The translations under genes and the position numbers were made by a program. Source: WHSV01 sp050694055 (GTDB lineage Bacteria; Actinomycetota; CADDZG01; WHSQ01). Taken from it: DNA of 17,991 bases. Positions within the stretch are counted from its first letter, which is position 1. Every line of letters starts with the position of its first letter. Positions 1 to 7,060 of the stretch are shown here, piece after piece. The notes beneath the pieces are model-generated. The model was not told the origin of the DNA. It saw nothing but the letters and a program-made list of their open reading frames with translations, and ran no database searches. The DNA is taken from the NCBI GenBank assembly GCA_050694055.1, contig JBOGWX010000046.1, positions 1 to 17,991 on the forward strand, in the 5' to 3' direction.

Positions 1-822
1 ATCCGCTACCGGCGCGTGGCCGAGGGGCCTACTCCCGATGACGTCCCGTCGCCCGCTTTCGAGTCCGCACCGGAGTTCCTGGATCGGGCACCCGTTGCGG
101 AACCTCCTCCAGCCGACGAGCCGCCGCTGCAGGATGCACCAACCGAGCCGGAGCATTCGGGCGACGACGACGAAGTCCCCTGGGAGGGGATCGTCAGGGG
201 CTACGAGCTCGAGCCGGGCCGGGTGGTCACCGTCGATGCCGGGGAGCTCGAGTCTGTGGCACCTGAGCGCACGCGGGTCCTCGAGGTGGAGCAGTTCGTG
301 GACCTGCGTGACATCGACCCGGTCCACTTCGATAAGAGCTACTACGTCGTGCCCCAGCGCGACACGGCGACCGAGCGACCCTACCGGCTTCTTCATCGCG
401 CCATGGAGGAGGCCGGGAAGGTGGCGATAGGCCGTTTCGTGATGCGCACGAAGGAGTATCTGGTCGCCGTCCGCCCTGCCGAGCACGTCCTGATGCTCGA
501 GACGCTCTTCTACGCCGACGAGGTGCGCGACCCGAAGGAGGTCTGGGCTGCCTCGATGCAGGAACCCTCGGAGCGAGAGCTACAGGTTGCGGGTCAGTTT
601 CTCGAGGCCTTGAGCGGGAACTGGGAACCTGCCCGACACCGCGACGAACACCGCGAGCGACTTCTCGACCTACTTCACAGCAAGGCCGGCGACGCAATCG
701 TCATACCGGAGACCGACGAGGAGTCTGCGGTATCCCCGGCGATCGATTTGATGGAAGCGCTGGAGGCCAGTGTCGAAGCCGCGCGACGAGCTCGAGCCGG
801 CGAGGGGGAGCAGGCCGGTTAG
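1..822 (+). CDS. ku: Bacterial Ku (non-homologous end joining), 5' end outside window
   Basis: This is the DNA end-binding homodimeric Ku protein of bacterial NHEJ, which normally recruits LigD. The frame is open from base 1 (IRYRRV, a typical Ku segment), so the GTG at 16 is internal and the N-terminal beta-barrel start is missing. Visible Ku signatures are EVPWEGIVRGYE, the VEQFVDLRDIDPVHFDKSYY stretch, LLHRAMEEAGKVAIGRFVMR and LMLETLFYADEVRDP, followed by the C-terminal helical part (AGQFLEAL, HRERLLDLL). An unusual acidic, Pro-rich insert of roughly 50 residues (visible residues about 7-57) sits between RYRRV and EVPWEG, where most Ku proteins have a short loop, often with cysteines. The stop TAG is at 820-822 and a hairpin terminator follows. 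No ligD is visible; it could lie upstream. The family call is very secure. Confidence 0.95.
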   Translation: MRYRRVAEGPTPDDVPSPAFESAPEFLDRAPVAEPPPADEPPLQDAPTEPEHSGDDDEVPWEGIVRGYELEPGRVVTVDAGELESVAPERTRVLEVEQFVDLRDIDPVHFDKSYYVVPQRDTATERPYRLLHRAMEEAGKVAIGRFVMRTKEYLVAVRPAEHVLMLETLFYADEVRDPKEVWAASMQEPSERELQVAGQFLEALSGNWEPARHRDEHRERLLDLLHSKAGDAIVIPETDEESAVSPAIDLMEALEASVEAARRARAGEGEQAG

Positions 823-879
823 AAGAGGACCTGCTACCTCCTTGAGCCGGTCAACGGGTGTCGCCAGTTCTTCTTTACC

Positions 880-908
880 GGACCAGGGGAGATTTCCGCC
901 CCTGGTCC
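880..908 (+). terminator. Hairpin terminator between ku and the convergent anchor-B gene
   Basis: A perfect 10-bp inverted repeat, GGACCAGGGG (880-889) and CCCCTGGTCC (899-908), has a 9-nt loop and is followed by TTATTAAT. It lies between the stops of two convergent genes. The T-run is weak, so it is a plausible rho-independent terminator for ku. It may also act on the opposite strand, although that side lacks a T-tract. Confidence 0.7.
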
Positions 909-915
909 TTATTAA

Positions 916-2265
916 TCAACGCGGCCCGACGCGAGGCCTCACGAGCCATAGGCCCTGATACCCGTGCACCGCGACCACGCCGCGATCGAAGAACGGATAG
1001 TTGCTCCACGAACCGAAGCCGAACCCCGGGTCGTTATTCGGCGGATAGACGTCGAAGAAGCCGACCTCCCCTAGTTGCCCGTCCGCAACGTTGCGCAAAT
1101 CGAGCACGCGTAGCCCAGCACGATAGTTCGACTGGTATAGGTGACGCTTCTTGACGTACATGTTGTGGTCGGTCGCGGGCTCGCTGCTCTCGTAGAAGTC
1201 GATGAGCGTTGGTGCCGTCAGATCCGCCATGTCGAAGGTGTAGGTCCGAGTGTTGTGACCGAAGGAGAGCTCGTCGCCCTCGTCCCCGTGCAGGTAGTAG
1301 CGGTGGTCCTCAGTCAACCAGCCCTGGTGGCTGAACGCACTGAATGGTGCGTACGTTGCGCGCCCCACCAGTTCCGGCTCGGTCTTGTCGGTAACGTCCA
1401 CGATCGACACCGCGTTGCCCTCGTGGGTGTGCGGGCTGGACGCAACACAAATCTCGCGCCCTGTGTAGCGGGTGTCCGCGCCGTGATAGATGACGCAATG
1501 TGCGTCGTGAATGTAACCCTCGTCCTCGAAGCAGCCGGCGAACCTCGGGTTGAGGGGATCGCGGATATCGATCATGTGCAAACCGCCCTCGCAGTTCAGC
1601 GACCGGTCTGCGTTGCGGGTGCCGACCGCGTAGGCAAAGCCCGAGTCCTCGTTGATGACGATGTTGTGCGCCGTCTCGAATTCCTTATAGAGAGCGTCCT
1701 CATCGAGGGTCACCGGAGCCTCGGCGGGATCGATATCTCGCAACCGCGTCAGGTCGAGCACCTGCATGCCGTGCAGGAAGGACTCGGACACGATGAAGGC
1801 GTGGTTTGCATAGACCTTGATGTCGCGCCAGATGCGATTGTCGATGGCCGACGTCGGCAGGTTCGCGAGGTAAACGGGCCGAAGGGGATCGGTGATGTCC
1901 ACGATCGCGGTGCCGTTCTCACGCCCCGCGAGCACGTATTCGCTGCCCGTCTGAGGGTCCTTCCATCCCCACACGTCGCTTCCTCGACCCTGCCCGACCT
2001 CAGTGCTGCCCCCGATTTCCTCCATGCGAAAGAAGGACAAGAGGTCGACCCTGTGGCACGGGAACCTCCCGGCCATGCCCCTGACGCAGGGTTCGAAACG
2101 CCGCGGTCGGTTCGGCTGTTCTGCGGCACGGGGGTTGGGATCTTGGACCTGCGCCTCGTCCCCCGCCCTGGAATCCGCCGCCGACTCTTGCGCGACCGAG
2201 GATGTGGCAGCGCCGACGCTCAAGGCCGTCAGCGCGAGTACGCAGAAAAGCGCCCTTGCTTTCAT
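916..2265 (-). CDS. Secreted choice-of-anchor B family protein (LVIVD repeats)
   Basis: The predicted exported beta-propeller-like protein resembles the choice-of-anchor B family; its molecular role is unknown. The chosen start is the ATG at 2265 because a strong Shine-Dalgarno (GGGAGGTGAGGGA) directly precedes it; a longer reading from 2325 is less likely. The N-terminus is a classic signal peptide (MKARALF, then a hydrophobic core, ending SSVAQ). The family pattern is clear: GRENGTAIVDITDPLRPVYL, AHNIVINEDSGFAYAVGTR, GGLHMIDIRDPLNPRFAGC, YIHDAHCVIY, SIVDVTDKTEPEL, HQGWLTEDHRYYLHGDE, DHNMYVKKRHLYQSNYRAGL and WSNYPFF near the end. About 449 residues is normal for the family. No C-terminal sorting signal or anchor is visible, so the protein may simply be secreted. 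It is convergent with ku. Confidence 0.88.
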   Translation of the reverse strand: MKARALFCVLALTALSVGAATSSVAQESAADSRAGDEAQVQDPNPRAAEQPNRPRRFEPCVRGMAGRFPCHRVDLLSFFRMEEIGGSTEVGQGRGSDVWGWKDPQTGSEYVLAGRENGTAIVDITDPLRPVYLANLPTSAIDNRIWRDIKVYANHAFIVSESFLHGMQVLDLTRLRDIDPAEAPVTLDEDALYKEFETAHNIVINEDSGFAYAVGTRNADRSLNCEGGLHMIDIRDPLNPRFAGCFEDEGYIHDAHCVIYHGADTRYTGREICVASSPHTHEGNAVSIVDVTDKTEPELVGRATYAPFSAFSHQGWLTEDHRYYLHGDEGDELSFGHNTRTYTFDMADLTAPTLIDFYESSEPATDHNMYVKKRHLYQSNYRAGLRVLDLRNVADGQLGEVGFFDVYPPNNDPGFGFGSWSNYPFFDRGVVAVHGYQGLWLVRPRVGPR

Positions 2266-2277
2266 TCCCTCACCTCC

Positions 2278-2293
2278 CGGGGGATGGCCCCCG
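2278..2293 (-). promoter_or_regulatory. GC hairpin immediately 5' of the anchor-B ribosome binding site
   Basis: A 6-bp stem (CGGGGG, four-base loop, CCCCCG) lies directly upstream of the Shine-Dalgarno of the anchor-B gene on the minus strand. It could shield or position the ribosome site, or be the remains of a terminator. Only the dyad itself is seen; function is inferred. Confidence 0.35.
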
Positions 2294-2339
2294 TCCGCTG
2301 CAGCTCCACAAGCGCACACCGCCACGGGGCTCAGTGGGC

Positions 2340-2354
2340 CGCGGACGGTCCGCG
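2340..2354. repeat. Perfect 7-1-7 inverted repeat upstream of the anchor-B gene
   Basis: CGCGGAC and GTCCGCG flank a single G in the 159-bp gap between the CDF transporter stop and the anchor-B start. It may be an operator or a weak terminator of the metal-efflux operon. There is no T-run on either side. Confidence 0.35.
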
Positions 2355-2424
2355 CTACGCTCCGGTCCCCACCCTACGAACCGCTTGCTCATTCGAGCAA
2401 CCAGTGCAAGCAGAGCCCCCACGA

Positions 2425-3018
2425 TCACCATGTAGAAGCTCGTAGCGCCTCTCTTCCCTCCTGGATCGCGAGCCACGCGATCCCAAGGGCGGCGAGTGGA
2501 TCGGCCCACCACCAACCAACGGTCGCGTTCAACACGAGACCGATCAGCAGGATGACCGATAACCACGCACACAAGAACGTCTCTGCGGCATCGGCATGTA
2601 GGACCTGGCTGTTCATCTTGCCGGCAAGGCGCTTCTTCGCGAAGCCGAGCGTCGGCATCACAATGATCGAAACGAGTGCAACGACGATGCCAAGCGCCGA
2701 GGTTTCCGGCTCCGAGCTTGTGACGAGGTCCCGAGCCGATTCCAGAACCACGTAACCGGCGAGGACGAAGAACGTGATCGCGATCAGTCTGAGAGCGCGG
2801 CGTTCCCTGGCCTCGTCATGTGCGCCTCGCAACTGCCACACGACCACCGACGCGGCGAACCCTTCGATGGAAGAGTCGAAGCCGAAACCGATGAGAGCGA
2901 TCGACCCCGCCGCGATCCCGGCTCCAACTGCGACCACCGCTTCTACAACGTTCCAGGTGATGGTGAAGTACTCGAGTCGGAGCGCCTTCCTCACATTCGG
3001 CAAGGATGCCGATACCAC
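2425..3018 (-). CDS. Short CDF-type cation efflux transporter
   Basis: This is a membrane cation/proton antiporter of the cation diffusion facilitator superfamily, in the short form (~200 residues) that lacks the cytoplasmic C-terminal domain. About six hydrophobic segments are visible. Polar residues in the helices suit a metal path: N23 and E26 in the first helix, D48 and E52 in FDSSIEG, and D/E in HADAAETFLC. The end, WWWADPLAALG, is typical of this subgroup. The start is uncertain. GTG 3018 was chosen because it lies just after the ArsR stop (3024) and shortly before the conserved VRKALRLEYF; GTG 2994 is the alternative. The frame stays open to 3369, but that part is the ArsR gene in another frame. 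Spacing and the regulator's Cys ligands suggest Cd/Pb or Zn export; the metal is inferred. Confidence 0.85.
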   Translation of the reverse strand: MVSASLPNVRKALRLEYFTITWNVVEAVVAVGAGIAAGSIALIGFGFDSSIEGFAASVVVWQLRGAHDEARERRALRLIAITFFVLAGYVVLESARDLVTSSEPETSALGIVVALVSIIVMPTLGFAKKRLAGKMNSQVLHADAAETFLCAWLSVILLIGLVLNATVGWWWADPLAALGIAWLAIQEGREALRASTW

Positions 3019-3023
3019 CGGCC

Positions 3024-3359
3024 TCAGCCCTTGACCCCGTATCGAGGACACATCTCGATCGCGGTTCCGTTGACGGCAAGTAGCTTCTCGGCCGCGCGCA
3101 GTACTCCGATCACTTCCTTGCTCGTCACTGCGTAGAACGTTTGTCGTCCCTCGGGGCGGTCGGAGACCAACCCGCAGTCCTTGAGGCATGCGAGGTGGCC
3201 AGAGATGTTGCTCTGCGAGCCGCCGAGTTCCTGGACCAGGTCCACGACCCGTTTCTCTCCCTCCAGCAGAGAGAGCAGGATCGTGAGCCGGGTCCGTTCT
3301 GAGAACCCGTGGAAGAGCGCCGCCGCTACCTCCGCTTTGCTGCTCAGGGTTGTTCTCAT
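3024..3359 (-). CDS. ArsR/SmtB-family metal-responsive repressor, CmtR-like
   Basis: This 111-residue winged-helix repressor is predicted to release DNA on binding soft metals. The HTH region is LVQELGGSQSNISGHLACLKDCGLV followed by the wing (RPEGRQTFYAV), quoted here only as landmarks spanning residues 41-78. The Cys pattern C58-x3-C62 in the recognition helix plus a C-terminal C104 (IEMCPRYG) matches the Cd/Pb-binding cysteines of mycobacterial CmtR (C57, C61, C102) in spacing and position. The ATG at 3359 is preceded by GGAG. The gene is the first of an operon with the CDF exporter, whose start almost touches its stop. The upstream CCGAT/ATCGG dyads fit autoregulation. Family assignment is secure; the metal is inferred from known CmtR chemistry. 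Confidence 0.92.
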   Translation of the reverse strand: MRTTLSSKAEVAAALFHGFSERTRLTILLSLLEGEKRVVDLVQELGGSQSNISGHLACLKDCGLVSDRPEGRQTFYAVTSKEVIGVLRAAEKLLAVNGTAIEMCPRYGVKG

Positions 3360-3372
3360 TTAGCTCCAATAC

Positions 3373-3396
3373 ATCGGTTATTGCCGATAATATCGG
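3373..3396. promoter_or_regulatory. Probable ArsR operator: three alternating ATCGG/CCGAT half-sites
   Basis: ATCGG at 3373-3377, CCGAT at 3384-3388 and ATCGG at 3392-3396 form two overlapping dyads. The right one, 3384-3396 (CCGATA-A-TATCGG), is a perfect 6-1-6 palindrome. They lie 14-37 bp upstream of the ArsR start, where a repressor would block its promoter. A further CCGATATT copy occurs at 3439-3446. Confidence 0.65.
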
Positions 3397-3448
3397 TTCT
3401 AGCTGATGTATGGATCAATCCCTCGCCTCGCCGGATGACCGATATTCC

Positions 3449-3526
3449 TCAAAGCAGTCGGCGGCGCTCCTCGAATTCTCCCCGGTCGATATCGCCGCGG
3501 GCACAGCGTTCCTCCAGGATATTGAG
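3449..3526 (-). pseudogene. C-terminal SHOCT domain remnant
   Basis: On the minus strand one frame reads LNILEERCARGDIDRGEFEE then RRRLL and TGA at 3451-3449, an unmistakable SHOCT motif at its usual C-terminal place. The frame is closed upstream by a TAG about 40 codons before the stop and has no ATG, GTG or TTG start. The membrane or other domain that normally precedes SHOCT is missing. It is therefore a gene tail and not a working gene. It sits between the metal operon and another decayed gene, marking 3400-3910 as a degraded patch. Confidence 0.7.
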
Positions 3527-3619
3527 AGCTCGAGACCGGTCGTTGCATCCTCGTGAACGGGCGGACTACGGGGCGGGCTCGTATGGGGCGGCACCCGGAT
3601 CACCGTTGCCTCCCCACCT

Positions 3620-3912
3620 TCACTCCGGGAGGTGGCAAACCGCTTAGATGTTGTTGCCGGCGGGGTCGAGCACGAAACCCCCTAGTAGTGCTCATGATAG
3701 ATGGGACGCAAGCCCGGCTCGCCGTTGTCTGCTGCACCGGCAGCGAGGGCGGCCGCGTGAAAGGCGTTGACGATCGCCCGGGTGGGTGCACTGAACGCGA
3801 AGTGCACTAGGGCGGTGGGTTCTCTGGTCGCGATGAAGAACCACGGCCTTCCTTGATCTCCGAAGCCAACGTATCCGGGCAGATCGAGCACCACACCGAC
3901 CCCGAGCCGGCT
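3620..3912 (-). pseudogene. Decayed VOC-family (glyoxalase/dioxygenase fold) gene
   Basis: Minus-strand homology to a VOC protein runs as GVGVVLDLPGYVGFG, PWFFIATREPTALVHFAFSA, AIVNAFHAAALAAGAADNG and PGLRPIYHEHY. Then a frameshift near 3683-3690 moves the reading to GGFVLDPAGNNI, a TAA (3646-3644) replaces the expected Glu codon, and AVCHLPE ends at a TGA at 3622-3620. That is the normal VOC tail (NNIEAVCH). The first 25-30 residues are missing and would run into the start of the AraC gene. Two independent lesions plus 5' truncation make it a clear pseudogene. An intact but different VOC gene lies on the other side of araC at 4774-5175. Confidence 0.82.
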
Positions 3913-3914
3913 TA

Positions 3915-3920
3915 TATCGT
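3915..3920 (+). promoter_or_regulatory. -10 box for a leaderless araC-type transcript
   Basis: TATCGT (TANNNT) ends exactly 6 nt before the ATG at 3927, so transcription should begin at or next to the start codon. The GGAAGG between them is too close to serve as a Shine-Dalgarno for that ATG. No convincing -35 box is seen. Confidence 0.5.
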
Positions 3921-3926
3921 GGAAGG

Positions 3927-4769
3927 ATGTTGGAAGTGATCGAGGAGACCATCGCGCGACTGCCGGTGCTTCCTCTGAGGCCCTATATCGAGCGCTACAT
4001 CGGTTACCGATTCGAGGGTTTCCCTGCGGGCACTCATCGCGGCCTTCCGTCACGACACCTAACCTTCATCATCAGCCTGCAGGATCAGATCGATGTGGTC
4101 GCCGTTCCAGGCGCAACCGAGCCACCTGGTTCGTTCACGGGGGTCATCAGTGGCTTCTATCCTGGGTCGGCGATCATCCGCCACAACGGCACCCAAGTAG
4201 GAGTGTGCGCCGAATTGAGCCCTCTCGGCGCCAGAGCTCTACTCGGTCTCCCGGCCGGCGCGCTCGCCTCGAGCATCGCCGAACCTCGCGACGTCGTTGG
4301 GCGCAGTGCCGTCGATCTGCCCGACCGGCTCGCGTCCGCCCCCTCCTGGAGTTCGAGATTCGACCTGCTCGACGAGATACTCGTGGGGTGGCTTCGGGAG
4401 GGGCGAAACCCTCGACCCGAGATCGCCTACGCGTGGCGTCGATTGCTCGACACCGGCGGAGCGGTTTCCGTCCAGGAGCTGGCGAGGGAAACTGGTTGGA
4501 GCCGGCGCCATCTCTCCGAGCGGTTCCGTTCAGAGGTGGGACTCAGCCCCAAGTTGGCCGCCAGGATTGTGCGCTTCGATAGAGCGCGGCTACTGCTCGA
4601 ACGCAGCACGAGACCTGCTCTGTCGGAGGTGGCGGTCCTGTGTGGTTTCTTTGACCAAGCACATCTCACTCGAGACTTCAACGACTTTGCCGGATGCTCG
4701 CCGACTGTTTGGATGGCCGAGGAGATCCCATCTGTACAAGACAAGCTGGCGAGCGTTGCGGCAGAGTGA
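3927..4769 (+). CDS. AraC-family transcriptional regulator
   Basis: A 280-residue regulator. The N-terminal ~150 residues (PLRPYIERYIGYRFEGFPAGTHRGLPSRH shape, with conserved GLPSRHLTFI and GVCAELSPLGARALLG) belong to the sensor domain common in actinobacterial AraC proteins. The C-terminal half holds the two HTHs: VSVQELARETGWSRRHLSER then FRSEVGLSPKLAARIVRFDR, and LSEVAVLCGFFDQAHLTRDF then ten residues on a CSPTVW end. The ligand is unknown. ATG 3927 is favoured by the -10 box six bases upstream (leaderless). If a leader exists, GTG 3936 would use GGAAGG as ribosome site. The stop TGA (4767-4769) is 4 nt before the VOC start, so the two are very likely co-transcribed. Confidence 0.9.
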   Translation: MLEVIEETIARLPVLPLRPYIERYIGYRFEGFPAGTHRGLPSRHLTFIISLQDQIDVVAVPGATEPPGSFTGVISGFYPGSAIIRHNGTQVGVCAELSPLGARALLGLPAGALASSIAEPRDVVGRSAVDLPDRLASAPSWSSRFDLLDEILVGWLREGRNPRPEIAYAWRRLLDTGGAVSVQELARETGWSRRHLSERFRSEVGLSPKLAARIVRFDRARLLLERSTRPALSEVAVLCGFFDQAHLTRDFNDFAGCSPTVWMAEEIPSVQDKLASVAAE

Positions 4770-4773
4770 TGGC

Positions 4774-5175
4774 ATGGACAATCGAGCGAAGTCTCCGATC
4801 TGGCCGGTCCTCATATACAAGGACGGCCGGGCTGCAATCCGCTTCCTAATCGACGCCTTCGGATTCGAAGAGAGCCATGTCTCCTCCCACGAGCAGGACG
4901 AGAGCGTCATAATTCACGCCGAGCTGAAGTGGCCCAAGGGGGGCGGAGTGATGCTGGGATCTGCCGGCGCCGGTGACGAACCGTTCTCTAACTTGGCAGC
5001 CGGCAATGCACTGATCTACGTCGCCACGGACTACCCCGACGCGCTGTTCGACCGGGCTACTGCGGCGGGGGCCGAGGTGGCGCGCGAGCTACGAGATGAA
5101 GACTACGGATCGCGCGGCTTCACGGTACGCGACCCTGAGGGCAATCTCTGGTCGTTCGGTACCTACACTGGTTGA
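4774..5175 (+). CDS. VOC family protein (glyoxalase/bleomycin-resistance fold)
   Basis: A 133-residue protein of the vicinal oxygen chelate superfamily, of the PhnB-like kind. It begins at the ATG four bases after the AraC stop; the frame is open much further upstream but that part is the AraC gene in another frame. Landmarks are PVLIYKDGRAAIRFLIDAFG at the start, GGVMLGSAG in the middle and DYGSRGFTVRDPEGNLWSFG at the end, the usual order of the two beta-alpha-beta-beta-beta modules. VOC metal ligands vary, and no substrate can be assigned. No ribosome site is seen, and the near-overlap with araC suggests translational coupling. The AraC protein may respond to the compound this enzyme handles (inference). 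Confidence 0.85.
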   Translation: MDNRAKSPIWPVLIYKDGRAAIRFLIDAFGFEESHVSSHEQDESVIIHAELKWPKGGGVMLGSAGAGDEPFSNLAAGNALIYVATDYPDALFDRATAAGAEVARELRDEDYGSRGFTVRDPEGNLWSFGTYTG

Positions 5176-5204
5176 CGCTTCGTTTCGCCCACGGAGAGCG
5201 TGTG

Positions 5205-6128
5205 TCAGCTCGAGGCAGGCTTCTCAAGCGGTTCGCCGGCGGAGGCCATCGGTCGTTCCGGGGACAGCGCCCCGATATAGACCGCCGCGAGTACGAGCGC
5301 GGTCCCGACGATGAGCTCGAGGGTCACACTCTCGTCGGCGATCACGACGCCGAGGGTCACGGCCACCACCGGCATGAGCGTGATGACGTAGTTGGACGCC
5401 GATGCCGACCATCTCCTGACCACGAAAAGGTAAAGGACGAATAGGAACAGCGACCCGAAGACCACCAACCAGGTTAGTGCGAGCCACGTGGAGGTTCTCT
5501 GCGGAAGAGCCCACTCTTCCCTGAACGCCAGCGACGCGGCGACGAGGAAGGCCGCTCCCACGGACATGCCGACGGCGTTGGTCGTCACGGGGTGCGTACG
5601 AGGGAAGCTCTTGATGATTACGGTGGACTCGGCGATGGCCAAGGCCGCGACCAGGGCGGACAAGAAGTAGAGCGCGTGTATCTCACCACCCAACGCACGG
5701 ATCGACAGGACCGCGATGCCGGCGATCGCGAGCACACCGCCAACGAGACCGCGCGGCGAGAACTTCTCCTGGCGGTGAAGCACCGCCAGAACGAGTGTTG
5801 CGAGAGGAACCGACGCCACGATCGCGGATCCCATCCCCGCCGACAACTCGACGAGCGCGTAGTAAAGGAACGCGTACGCGATCCCGAAGCCCAACAATCC
5901 ATACAGTGCAGCGCCGAGGGCGACTCGACCCTTGGGTAAGGGAAGGCGAGCGAAGAGCACGATGACTTGGAACAGGATCGCCGCCGCGCCGAACCTCAGC
6001 GACGCTCCAAACATCGGCGGCAGTTCCTCGTTGCTGAAACGGACCGCTATGAAGTTCCCGCCGCCGATCAGAACGGCGACGGCGAAGGCCGAGATCGTGG
6101 CCCGATTCCGCTCGTGCGTTTGCTCCAC
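5205..6128 (-). CDS. EamA/DMT-superfamily transporter
   Basis: A 307-residue inner-membrane permease of the drug/metabolite transporter superfamily with two EamA repeats, about ten hydrophobic helices in total. Recognisable pieces are FAVAVLIGGGNFIAVRFSNE in the first helix, LYYALVELSAGMGSAIVASV at the end of the first repeat, and LFLFVLYLFVVRRW, ASNYVITLMPVVAVTLGVVI and VGTALVLAAVYIG in the second. The substrate cannot be predicted. The start is GTG 6128, supported by GAGGAG four bases upstream. It is convergent with the VOC gene (29 bp apart) and divergent from the HAD gene (184-bp intergenic region). Confidence 0.9.
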   Translation of the reverse strand: MEQTHERNRATISAFAVAVLIGGGNFIAVRFSNEELPPMFGASLRFGAAAILFQVIVLFARLPLPKGRVALGAALYGLLGFGIAYAFLYYALVELSAGMGSAIVASVPLATLVLAVLHRQEKFSPRGLVGGVLAIAGIAVLSIRALGGEIHALYFLSALVAALAIAESTVIIKSFPRTHPVTTNAVGMSVGAAFLVAASLAFREEWALPQRTSTWLALTWLVVFGSLFLFVLYLFVVRRWSASASNYVITLMPVVAVTLGVVIADESVTLELIVGTALVLAAVYIGALSPERPMASAGEPLEKPASS

Positions 6129-6312
6129 GGTTCTCCTCGCGTCAACGCCGCTCGTCGTCGGGCATCCCGATCAATCTAACTTCCCGACCAACCCATCCAC
6201 CCCCAGATCCGGTACCCGACCTTTCCGCCTCCTTGACGCCAGCGTGTGCGGCATACACCGCGCTCGCTGCTATGGGATGGATCGTCCAGCGTAGGCATGC
6301 GACGCTGAAGAC

Positions 6313-7020
6313 ATGCTGCGCGCAGCGTTAGTCGACGTCGGGGGAACGCTGTGGCCTGATCGAGGGCCGCCTGGCGAAGCGCAGTGTCGGGTTCGCCAAC
6401 TCCACGCGCTTCTTCCACAGCTCACTCGCGAGCAGGCTTCACTTCTGGCGGATGCTCTCAACGCGCCAGCCCTGAAGTGGGAGCGGGATGGCGCGCTCGC
6501 ACAGGACACCGATGCAACCGTGGAAGAAGTGCTCCTAGAGCGAGGCATCCGGGAAGCAGATACCGTCTCCATCCGTCGGGCGATGTGCATTCCGGCCTCA
6601 AAGGGGATTCACCTCTTCAACGGCGCCCCGCAGCTTCTAAGACTGATCCATGATCTCGGTTGGCGGACTGTCGTCGTGAGCAACACCGCGTGGCGGGACG
6701 CGGAGTCCTACCGCAGCGATTTTGACTACTGCGGCGTCGGGGCGCACATCGACGTCATCGTCACGTCGCTGGACGTTAAGTTTCGAAAACCTCACGAAGA
6801 AATCTTTCGCGTTGCGATCGGCGCGGCCGGATGCAGCGCTCGAGAATGCGTCGTCGTGGGAGATTCCGAGGAAAGAGATATCGCGCCTGCCGTCCAACGA
6901 GGTATGCGGTCCCTACTAGTCGCCATCGAGCGACCTCCACCCCCCACGACGGCTGCAGACGACGTGGCGACGTCTCTTCAAGAAGCGAGCAAGATCATTC
7001 GAAGCTGGATCAGTTCCTAG
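6313..7020 (+). CDS. HAD-superfamily hydrolase-like protein
   Basis: A 235-residue haloacid dehalogenase-fold protein. Motif I is LVDVGGTLW (residues 6-14): the nucleophile Asp8 is present, but the second Asp of DxD is Gly. Motif II is VVVSNT, motif III the Lys in FRKPHEEIF, and motif IV VVVGDSEERDI. The cap domain lies between motifs I and II (residues ~15-100). In phosphatases the second Asp acts as acid/base. Its absence is known in dehalogenase-type and some HDHD3-like members, so this is not a typical phosphomonoesterase. No ribosome site is obvious. It is convergent with the methyltransferase at 7061. Confidence 0.85.
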   Translation: MLRAALVDVGGTLWPDRGPPGEAQCRVRQLHALLPQLTREQASLLADALNAPALKWERDGALAQDTDATVEEVLLERGIREADTVSIRRAMCIPASKGIHLFNGAPQLLRLIHDLGWRTVVVSNTAWRDAESYRSDFDYCGVGAHIDVIVTSLDVKFRKPHEEIFRVAIGAAGCSARECVVVGDSEERDIAPAVQRGMRSLLVAIERPPPPTTAADDVATSLQEASKIIRSWISS

Positions 7021-7060
7021 AAGGCCTGACGGCGTTCTCGACACACTCGATCAAGCTCAC

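Noticed and set aside
1141..2445. Long plus-strand open frame of 434 codons opposite the anchor-B gene
   Set aside because: It is the antisense shadow of a strongly conserved gene with signal peptide and ribosome site; the plus reading has no recognisable domain.
3024..3369. N-terminal extension of the CDF transporter frame up to 3369
   Set aside because: Those codons are the ArsR gene in another frame; the extension is Arg/Gly-rich and absent from CDF proteins.
6233..6259. TTGACG with a -10-like TACACC as promoter of the HAD gene
   Set aside because: The spacer is only 15 bp and the -10 lacks its conserved last T; too weak to list.
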